A DNA stretch of 64,000 nucleotides from NCBI RefSeq assembly GCF_023897065.1, contig NZ_JAMHIV010000038.1, forward strand, positions 38,767-102,766, written 5' to 3'. Positions within the stretch are counted from its first letter, which is position 1, and each line of letters starts with the position of its first letter. The translations under genes were made by a program, and so were the position numbers. This stretch comes from Crossiella sp. SN42 (lineage in GTDB: Bacteria > Actinomycetota > Actinomycetes > Mycobacteriales > Pseudonocardiaceae). Below are positions 57,642 through 64,000 of this stretch, one piece after another. Under the pieces are notes generated by a model. That model was not told where the DNA came from. It did not search any database and saw nothing but the letters and a program-made list of their open reading frames with translations.

Positions 57642-59602
57642 AGCACCAGCTCCGGCTTGAGCTTCGTCGGCGTCCACACCCGTTGTTTGTAGGCGGCCAG
57701 GCAGGACAGCGCCAGCCCCAGCACCAGGTACATCGACAGCACCGTGACGTCCTCCCACACCGGGCCCAGTCCGCCGCCATAGAGCAGGTGCCGGTTGCCG
57801 TCGACCACGTAGGACAGCGGCAGGATCAGGTGCAGCGGCTTGAGCGGGTCGGGCACGGTCTGCCACGGGAAGGTGCCGCCCGCGGTGGTCAGCTGCAACA
57901 CCAGCAGCACCAGGCCGACGAACTTGCCCGCCGGGCCCAGCAGCGCGTTCAACCCGTGCAGCACCGCGGTGAAGGCCAGCGAGGTCAGCAGCATGAAGCC
58001 CAGCGCGCCCCACGGCCGGGCCGGGGTGATGCCCAGCGCCAGTGTCACCACGCCGAAGAGCATCGCGGTCTGCACCGCGCCGAGCACCGCGGCGGGCAGC
58101 CAGCCGCCCAATGCCACCCTGACCGGGTTGGCGCCGGAGGCCAGCGCGCGCCGGGACAGCGGGCGCAGCAACAGGAACAGCACGAACGCGCCGATCCACA
58201 GCGCCAGGCCGAGGAAGAACGGGGCCAGGCCGGAACCGTAGTTGGGCGCCTGGTTCTCCCCGACCGCGCGGACCGCGACCGGGTCGCCGATGGTGCGCGC
58301 GGTGGCCTTGCGGGTCTCGTCGTCCGGGTTCGGGATCTGGCCGGCGCCCTCGGCCAGCTTGCCGTGCAGCTCGCCGTTGCCGTCGCTGACCTTCTTCGCG
58401 CCGTCCTGCAGCTCCGCAGTGCCCGAGTAGAGCTTGCCGGAGCCGTCGTCGGCCTTGCGCACGCCGTCCCGCAACGTCTTCGCGCCATCGGCCAGCTTCT
58501 TCGCCCCGTCCGCGGCCTCGCCGATCTTGCCGGTCAGCTCCGCGCTGCTGGCGGCCAGGGTCTTCGCGCCGTCGGCGACCTGCTTGGACCCGTCGGCGAG
58601 CTGCCTGACCTGGCCGACCGCGCCCTGGATCTTGTCGTTGGTCTCCCGCACCGGTTTCCCGGCCTCGGTGACCGCGGCCAGCACCCGCTGCACCTGCTCC
58701 TCGGCCAGGCCCAGCTCGCGCAGCCGCTTGGCCAGGTCCTCCTTCTTGCCGCTGAGGAAGTCCACCAGGTGCTGCGAGCCCTCGGCGACCGTGCCTGCCT
58801 TCTGCGCCAGCTGCGCGTTGCCGTCGGCGACCTTGGCCGCGCCGTCGGCCAGCTGCTTGGTCTTGCCGGGCAGCGGCGCGGTCTTCTCCTTCATGGTGGC
58901 CATGCCCGTGGCCAGCTCACCGTTCTTGGCCGCCAGGGTGTCCGCGCCGTCGGCCAGCTTGTCCAGGCCGGTGTGCAGCTCGTTGATCTTCTCCCGGGCG
59001 GTGCCCACCCCGTCGGAGACCTTCTTCGAACCGTCGGCCAGCTTCCCGGCGCCGTCGGCGGCCTCCAAGGTCTTGTCCCGCAACGTGGAGAAGCCCATCA
59101 GCAGCCGGTCCGCGGCCTCGGTGCCCGCGTCCGCCGCGACCGCCCGCCGCACCTCGCCGACCACCTTGTCCGCGATGGTGCGCACGATGTAGTTGTTGGC
59201 GTCGTTGGTGGTCAGGATCAGCGTGCCCTGCCTGGGCTCGAACTTGCCCGGCGAGGCCAGCGCGGCGGAGAAGTCGGCTGGCAGGGTCAGCGAGAAGGTG
59301 TACTTGCCGTCCCGCACCCCGGTCTCGGCCTCCTGGGCGTCCACCCGGTGCCAGTCGAAGGCCTCGGAGTTGGCCAGCTTGTCCGCGACCTTCTCCCCGG
59401 CGCGCAGGTCCCCGCTGCCGGTGTCGGCCACCACCAGCGCGGCCGGCACGTCCTTGAGCTTGCCGTAGGGATCCCAGTTCGCGTACAGGTACAGCGCGCC
59501 GTAGAGCAGCGGCACCAGGGCCAGCGCGACCACGGCGAGCTTGGGCAGCTTGCCCGCGGTGATCCGTTGGAACTCGCCCTTGGCCAGGCGGAAGGCAGTC
59601 AT
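57638..59602 (-). CDS. YhgE/Pip-domain membrane protein
   Basis: A 654-residue membrane protein of the YhgE/Pip (phage infection protein) family. One N-terminal helix (LAVVALALVPLLYGALYLYA) is followed by an outer domain with many near-repeats of an ADGAKTLADGS type (coiled-coil), then five or six C-terminal helices. This is ABC-2-like architecture, and the partner ATPase gene precedes it. It may be involved in export across the cell envelope; the function in actinomycetes is unproven. Confidence 0.85.
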   Translation of the reverse strand: MTAFRLAKGEFQRITAGKLPKLAVVALALVPLLYGALYLYANWDPYGKLKDVPAALVVADTGSGDLRAGEKVADKLANSEAFDWHRVDAQEAETGVRDGKYTFSLTLPADFSAALASPGKFEPRQGTLILTTNDANNYIVRTIADKVVGEVRRAVAADAGTEAADRLLMGFSTLRDKTLEAADGAGKLADGSKKVSDGVGTAREKINELHTGLDKLADGADTLAAKNGELATGMATMKEKTAPLPGKTKQLADGAAKVADGNAQLAQKAGTVAEGSQHLVDFLSGKKEDLAKRLRELGLAEEQVQRVLAAVTEAGKPVRETNDKIQGAVGQVRQLADGSKQVADGAKTLAASSAELTGKIGEAADGAKKLADGAKTLRDGVRKADDGSGKLYSGTAELQDGAKKVSDGNGELHGKLAEGAGQIPNPDDETRKATARTIGDPVAVRAVGENQAPNYGSGLAPFFLGLALWIGAFVLFLLLRPLSRRALASGANPVRVALGGWLPAAVLGAVQTAMLFGVVTLALGITPARPWGALGFMLLTSLAFTAVLHGLNALLGPAGKFVGLVLLVLQLTTAGGTFPWQTVPDPLKPLHLILPLSYVVDGNRHLLYGGGLGPVWEDVTVLSMYLVLGLALSCLAAYKQRVWTPTKLKPELVL

Positions 59603-60261
59603 CGGGTCTCGTCCTCAGTGTTGCTCACGGTGAAGGCGGGCGGCTGGACCTGGCGGCCCAAGCGGGCCGCGGGCAGGTCCAGCAGGCGCGCCGAAGTCTC
59701 GGTGCACAGCACCACCACCGCCCGGTCGCGGGTGGCGTGCTGACGGGCGACGGTCCACCAGGTGTGCGGGTCGTCGCAGTGCCGGTCCGGGCAGTCCAGC
59801 ACCAGCAGCCGCACCTCGGGCCGCTCGGCGGCCAGCTCGGTCAGCAGCCGGGTGCGCACGGTCGGCGGGATCCGGTCGAAGCGGGTGGCCGCGTGCTGCT
59901 CGGCGTCGTGCCGCCGCAGCCAGTCCCGCACCGCGGCCCGCCCGGCAGGCTGTCCCGCGAAGGAGAGCTCCTCGCCGACCACGGTGCGCAGCGGCAGCGC
60001 GTCCTCCGGCTCGGTCACCCCCGGCGCGTCGATCACGGCGACCCGCTTGCGCAGCGCCGCGTCGTCGCGCCGCCCGTCCACGGTGACCTCGCCCGCCGAG
60101 GGCGCCATCCGCCCGGCCAGCATCAGCGCCAGCGGCGTGTGCCCGGTGCCGGGCTCCCCGGCGACCAGGGCGACCTGTCCCGCGTGCACCCGCAGCGTGG
60201 TCGGCCGCAGCAACGGGCCGTGCGCGCCGTTCACGCCGACTTCCCTGGCCAGGATCTCCAC
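59599..60261 (-). CDS. degenerate ABC-type ATPase partner of YhgE
   Basis: A 220-residue ABC-fold protein. The P-loop reads GEPGTGHTPLAL, with His where the catalytic Lys normally is, the LSGGQ signature is missing, and the Walker B LLVLDCPD lacks the usual Glu. It may bind but not hydrolyse ATP. GTG at 60261 follows GAGGAGAGC. It heads the operon ABC - YhgE - TetR and is repressed through the palindrome upstream. Confidence 0.75.
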   Translation of the reverse strand: MEILAREVGVNGAHGPLLRPTTLRVHAGQVALVAGEPGTGHTPLALMLAGRMAPSAGEVTVDGRRDDAALRKRVAVIDAPGVTEPEDALPLRTVVGEELSFAGQPAGRAAVRDWLRRHDAEQHAATRFDRIPPTVRTRLLTELAAERPEVRLLVLDCPDRHCDDPHTWWTVARQHATRDRAVVVLCTETSARLLDLPAARLGRQVQPPAFTVSNTEDETR

Positions 60262-60294
60262 CGGGTGCTCTCCTCGCGGGCTCTTTACCAACTC

Positions 60295-60318
60295 TTTGAA
60301 CTGACCGGTCAGTTCAAA
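60295..60318. promoter_or_regulatory. perfect 24-bp palindromic operator
   Basis: TTTGAACTGACC followed directly by its reverse complement, 34 bases upstream of the ATPase GTG. TetR of the same operon is the obvious binder. The core AACTGACC/GGTCAGTT is the same half-site as at 10382-10410. Confidence 0.75.
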
Positions 60319-60466
60319 TTGTCCCCTCGGAAGGCCGCCCGCGCAACTCGGACAGACCGCGCAGAGCACTCTTACCGGCCGTCCGGCCTGGAAAACCCCG
60401 GCATCCGGATCCTCATCCCGGTCGCCGCGCCGCGCCACCCGTGGCCGCGCTCGCCCGTCCCGCCGG

Positions 60467-61396
60467 CTAGCGGAGCGCCCCCGCCGGCCGGATCTCCCAC
60501 ATCGTCCACAGCGGCCGGTAGCCCTGCCGCGCCCAGAACACCGAGGACAGCGGGTTCGGCGGGTTGAAGTACAGGTAGCTGCCGGCCACCCCGGCCGTGG
60601 CGAACTCCGCGTGCGCGGCCGCCATCAGCAGCTGCCCCACCCCGGACCCGCGCGCCCCCGGCAGCACCGACACGCAGTTCACATAGCCCCAGCGCCCGTG
60701 CGGCAGCCGGGCCGCCGCCGCGGTCCTGGGGCCGGAGTCGGTCCAGCCGCACTCCGCTAAGCCCACCGGCACCCCGTCGTGCTCGGCCAGCCACACCGGG
60801 TCGCCCGCGCGCAGCCGGTTGGCCAGCGCCTCCCGCTTCAGCGCCGCCGCGTCCGGCCGGATCACCGCCGAGCCGACCAGCGCCGAGTACGCCAGCTCCA
60901 GCATGGACAGCTCCACCGCCGCGTCCAGGTCGGCCAGCCTGGCCCTGCGCACGGTCAGCGGGCCGGGAGAGGGGGCGGTGGACCCGAGCCGCTCGCGCAC
61001 CGCCAGCACCGACAGCGGGACCAGGCCGTGGTCCAGCAGCGCGCGGGTGGCGGCCACGTCCCGGCTGGGCCAGTTCAGCACGCAGGCGGAGTCCGGGTCG
61101 AAGTCGGCCTGCCCGGCCATCCGGTGCTGCCAGGCCCGCAGCAGCGCGTCCATGCCCGCCCGGCCGCTGGCGCCCAGCACCGGCACCAGCTCCCACACCC
61201 TGGCCGCCGACCACAGCCGGTTCGCCGAGCCGGGCGGGTACTCGGTGAACTCCACCATCCCGGCCACCCGGCCGCCGTCGGGCAGCGCGGCGCTGACCGC
61301 GTCCCCGCGCACCGGCCCCGCGGCGGGCGGCAGCAGCGGGTCGAGACCGGCGAAGTGCGCGGTCTGCGCCGCCAGCAGGTCACCGACCAGTGTCAT
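60467..61396 (-). CDS. GNAT-family acetyltransferase
   Basis: A 309-residue protein with a C-terminal GNAT domain: VNCVSVLPGARGSGVGQLLM holds the acetyl-CoA pyrophosphate loop, followed by YLYFNPPNPLSSVFWARQGY. The N-terminal half is a second, weaker GNAT-like region. Acceptor unknown. It is coupled to the upstream methyltransferase gene (ATGA). Confidence 0.83.
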   Translation of the reverse strand: MTLVGDLLAAQTAHFAGLDPLLPPAAGPVRGDAVSAALPDGGRVAGMVEFTEYPPGSANRLWSAARVWELVPVLGASGRAGMDALLRAWQHRMAGQADFDPDSACVLNWPSRDVAATRALLDHGLVPLSVLAVRERLGSTAPSPGPLTVRRARLADLDAAVELSMLELAYSALVGSAVIRPDAAALKREALANRLRAGDPVWLAEHDGVPVGLAECGWTDSGPRTAAAARLPHGRWGYVNCVSVLPGARGSGVGQLLMAAAHAEFATAGVAGSYLYFNPPNPLSSVFWARQGYRPLWTMWEIRPAGALR

Positions 61397-62241
61397 GGAC
61401 CGGCCTTGTGGCAGCGGAAGATCGCGGTGCCGGGGAAGAGCTCACCGCGCAGCGGGCTCCACTGGCCCCACTCGCGGGTGTGGCCCTCCGGCCACTCCGG
61501 CTCCAGCAGTTCGTCCAGCAGCAGCCCGGCCCGGTTCAGCTCGCGCAGGTAGTCGCCCATGGTCCGGTGGTGCTCGACGTAGGTCGGCGTGCCGTTCTCG
61601 TCGACCTCCAGGTACGGGGTGCGGTCGAAGTAGGACTGCATGGCGACCAGCCCGGCCTCGCCCGGGTCGTCCGGGAAGATCCACCGCATCGGGTGAGTCA
61701 CGGCGAAGACCCACCGCCCGCCCGGCTTGAGCACGCGGTGGACCTCCGACAGCAGCAAGCCAAGATCGGCCACGAACGGCACCGCGCCGAACGCGCTGCA
61801 CACGGTGTCGAAGGCCCCGTCGGCGAAGGGCAGCTGGTCCCCGCTGGCCTGCACCAGCGGCACCCGCACCCCGACGTCCAGGCCGGCCTGCTGGGCGTGC
61901 CGCAGCATCCCGGCCGAGACGTCCAGGCCGACCGCGTGCGCGCCCTGGGTGGCCAGCCAGCGCGCGCAGGCCGCCATCCCGCAGCCCATCTCCAGGATCC
62001 GCCGCCCGTCGAGCTCGCCCAGCAGTCCGAGGTCGCGCTCCAGCAGCCCTTCTGGGCACCAGACGAACTCCGCCTCGCCCAGGAACTCCGCGTGTTCTGC
62101 TTGGTAGTCGTCGGCGTCTGCGTCCCACCAGATCCGGCTGGCCAGCCGCGACTCCTCGGCGTCCACCCGGCGTTTGACCACCTTCGACGTGCCGAGAACC
62201 CGCTCGGCGGTGGCGTGGCGGTCCTCCGCTGGCGCGGCCAC
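61393..62241 (-). CDS. class I AdoMet-dependent methyltransferase
   Basis: A 282-residue Rossmann-fold methyltransferase with motif I ILEMGCGMAACARWL, motif II acidic end VGLDVS, and CSAFGAVPFVAD plus LKPGGRWVFAVTHPMRW later. The target may be a small molecule. The GTG start faces rpsA across 216 bases. It overlaps the GNAT gene by ATGA. Confidence 0.87.
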   Translation of the reverse strand: MAAPAEDRHATAERVLGTSKVVKRRVDAEESRLASRIWWDADADDYQAEHAEFLGEAEFVWCPEGLLERDLGLLGELDGRRILEMGCGMAACARWLATQGAHAVGLDVSAGMLRHAQQAGLDVGVRVPLVQASGDQLPFADGAFDTVCSAFGAVPFVADLGLLLSEVHRVLKPGGRWVFAVTHPMRWIFPDDPGEAGLVAMQSYFDRTPYLEVDENGTPTYVEHHRTMGDYLRELNRAGLLLDELLEPEWPEGHTREWGQWSPLRGELFPGTAIFRCHKAGP

Positions 62242-62276
62242 GGCTGCTCCTTCTGGCTAAAGACACCCCACCGGGT

Positions 62277-62306
62277 TTGCCCGGCGATCGAGAGGGTGCG
62301 TACGAT
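62277..62306 (+). promoter_or_regulatory. rpsA promoter
   Basis: TTGCCC (62277-62282) and TACGAT (62301-62306) are 18 bases apart, a good match to the housekeeping sigma factor consensus. About 150 bases of leader follow before rpsA; no gene is seen there. Confidence 0.6.
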
Positions 62307-62457
62307 ACTGAACGCGCTATAGGTGCGCTCTGCCCGGAACCGGCACTGTTGTGGATCTCCTCGTCGGCTGCGGTGGCTGGAGCCGCGCCGCCCGGCGAGC
62401 TACACCCACAACTTCAGTCCGTATCGACACCCAATCCGTACCGGAGCAACCCACCTA

Positions 62458-63945
62458 ATGTCCACCGACACCACCACCGTTCCCGCCGCGGCCGCGCAGG
62501 TCGCCATCAACGACATCGGGACGGCGGAGGACTTCCTCGCCGCCATCGATTTGACCATCAAGTACTTCAACGATGGCGACATCGTCGAAGGCACCATCGT
62601 CAAGGTCGACCGTGACGAGGTGCTTCTCGATATCGGCTACAAGACCGAGGGCGTCATCCCCTCGCGCGAGTTGTCGATCAAGCACGACGTCGACCCCGCC
62701 GAGGTAGTCACTGTCGGTGATCACGTCGAGGCCCTCGTTCTCCAGAAGGAGGACAAGGAAGGCCGTCTGATCCTCTCCAAGAAGCGTGCTCAGTACGAGC
62801 GCGCCTGGGGCACCATCGAGGCGCTCAAGGAGAAGGACGAGCCGGTCAAGGGCACCGTCATCGAGGTGGTCAAGGGTGGGCTCATCCTCGACATCGGGCT
62901 GCGTGGCTTCCTGCCCGCGTCCCTGGTCGAGATGCGCCGCGTGCGCGACCTCCAGCCGTACGTCGGCCGCGAGCTCGAAGCCAAGATCATCGAGCTGGAC
63001 AAGAACCGCAACAACGTGGTCCTGTCCCGCCGCGCGTGGCTCGAGCAGACCCAGTCCGAGGTCCGCAGCGAGTTCCTCAACCAGCTGCAGAAGGGCCAGG
63101 TCCGCAAGGGCGTTGTGTCCTCCATCGTCAACTTCGGCGCCTTCGTCGACCTTGGCGGTGTGGACGGCCTCGTGCACGTCTCCGAGCTGTCCTGGAAGCA
63201 CATCGACCACCCCTCCGAGGTGGTTGAGGTCGGCCAGGAGGTCACCGTCGAGGTGCTCGACGTCGACATGGAGCGCGAGCGCGTCTCCCTGTCGCTGAAG
63301 GCCACCCAGGAAGACCCGTGGCGCCAGTTCGCCCGGACCCACGCGATCGGCCAGATCGTGCCGGGCAAGGTCACCAAGCTGGTTCCGTTCGGCGCGTTCG
63401 TCCGGGTGGACGAGGGCATCGAGGGCCTGGTCCACATCTCCGAGCTGGCCGAGCGCCACGTGGAGATCCCGGAGCAGGTCGTCCAGGTCGGCGACGACGT
63501 CATGGTCAAGGTCATCGACATCGACCTGGACCGTCGCCGGATCTCGCTGTCCCTGAAGCAGGCGAACGAGGGCTTCACCGCGGACTCCGAGTTCGACCCG
63601 ACCCAGTACGGCATGGCCGCCGAGTACGACGCCGAGGGCAACTACATCTACCCCGAAGGCTTCGACCCGGAGACCCAGGACTGGCTCGAGGGCTTCGACA
63701 AGCAGCGCGAGGAGTGGGAGAAGCAGTACGCCGAGGCGCGTGCCCGCTACGACGCCCACATCAAGCAGGTTGTCAAGGCCTCCGAGGCCGACGCCGAGGC
63801 AGCGGCCGCAGGCACCACCGGCGAGGGCGGCGCCCCCGCCAGCACCGGCGGCGGCAACTACAGCTCCGGTGGCGACAGCAGCGGCACCCTGGCCAGCGAC
63901 GAGCAGCTGGCCGCCCTCCGCGAAAAGCTCTCCGGCGGCGCCTGA
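62458..63945 (+). CDS. rpsA: 30S ribosomal protein S1
   Basis: A 495-residue S1 protein with four OB-fold S1 repeats: GDIVEGTIVKVDRDEVLLDI (about residue 37), DEPVKGTVIEVVKGGLILDI (~120), GQVRKGVVSSIVNFGAFVDL (~210) and GQIVPGKVTKLVPFGAFVRV (~295). An acidic, Gly/Ser-rich C-terminal tail is typical of actinobacteria. S1 recruits mRNA to the 30S subunit. ATG at 62458 is chosen over upstream codons because the family N-terminus begins there. Confidence 0.96.
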   Translation: MSTDTTTVPAAAAQVAINDIGTAEDFLAAIDLTIKYFNDGDIVEGTIVKVDRDEVLLDIGYKTEGVIPSRELSIKHDVDPAEVVTVGDHVEALVLQKEDKEGRLILSKKRAQYERAWGTIEALKEKDEPVKGTVIEVVKGGLILDIGLRGFLPASLVEMRRVRDLQPYVGRELEAKIIELDKNRNNVVLSRRAWLEQTQSEVRSEFLNQLQKGQVRKGVVSSIVNFGAFVDLGGVDGLVHVSELSWKHIDHPSEVVEVGQEVTVEVLDVDMERERVSLSLKATQEDPWRQFARTHAIGQIVPGKVTKLVPFGAFVRVDEGIEGLVHISELAERHVEIPEQVVQVGDDVMVKVIDIDLDRRRISLSLKQANEGFTADSEFDPTQYGMAAEYDAEGNYIYPEGFDPETQDWLEGFDKQREEWEKQYAEARARYDAHIKQVVKASEADAEAAAAGTTGEGGAPASTGGGNYSSGGDSSGTLASDEQLAALREKLSGGA

Positions 63946-64000
63946 TCCCAGGCCGCTAGCGAGCTAGCAAGCTAACCCCTCGGCCCCGCACCCCCACCAG

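Noticed and set aside
63955..63976. GCTAGC repeats after rpsA
   Set aside because: Could be the start of a terminator, but the window ends before a stable stem can be judged.

Overview
This is a G+C-rich window from an actinomycete chromosome, most likely a member of the Pseudonocardiales or a relative. The evidence is GTG starts with ATGA/GTGA overlaps throughout, a mycothiol-type enzyme, an ANTAR response regulator, a WXG100-style polymorphic toxin and an actinomycete integrative and conjugative element (AICE). The neighbourhood pdtaR - liv operon - thioesterase - polA - rpsA resembles the pdtaR/polA/rpsA region of mycobacteria (known synteny, recalled rather than searched).

Left chromosomal arm (1-16138): the end of a SNF2 helicase gene with its SWIM-finger partner; a secreted carboxylesterase; an MMPL exporter followed by a small winged-helix regulator and a membrane coiled-coil protein; a nucleoside-type cluster (ADP-ribosylglycohydrolase-like, PfkB kinase, NCS1 permease); a polymorphic toxin locus (ESX-like helper, WXG/CdiA-type nuclease toxin, SitI3-like immunity protein); a monooxygenase - TetR - epoxide hydrolase operon with a visible operator; a DMT exporter whose ribosome binding site lies in a hairpin; and a MerR regulator with a divergent mycothiol-type enzyme.

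Integrated element (16168-39350): a 23.2-kb AICE inserted in the 3' half of a tRNA gene with anticodon CAA and bounded by 46-bp direct repeats. Integrase and excisionase lie next to attL. Replication looks like the prim-pol type, with a primase-polymerase and a separate AAA+ helicase. Transfer would use a TraB/FtsK-like translocase, a DUF2637 membrane protein and many tiny GTGA/ATGA-linked genes, several of them Cys-rich. Cargo includes a C5-cytosine methyltransferase and a DpdA-like (deazapurine DNA modification) protein, two NUDIX proteins (pSAM2 uses a NUDIX protein, Pif, for transfer immunity), a base-composition-distinct trio (XRE regulator with a sensor domain, NUDIX, HD) and a VapBC-like pair. 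Both ends carry arrays of an 8-bp repeat, near-identical palindromes and a 17-bp direct repeat, suggesting replication or recombination sites around the joined attP.

Right chromosomal arm (39351-64000): DUF2332 protein, two unknown genes, a BASS-family transporter, pdtaR, a complete branched-chain amino-acid ABC operon, thioesterase, polA, remnants of a sugar ABC transporter beside a YesL-like gene, a BNR-type lipo/membrane protein, a 168-bp inverted-repeat element, a Ser/Thr kinase, a TetR - YhgE/Pip - degenerate ABC ATPase operon with a perfect 24-bp operator, a GNAT and a methyltransferase gene, and rpsA.
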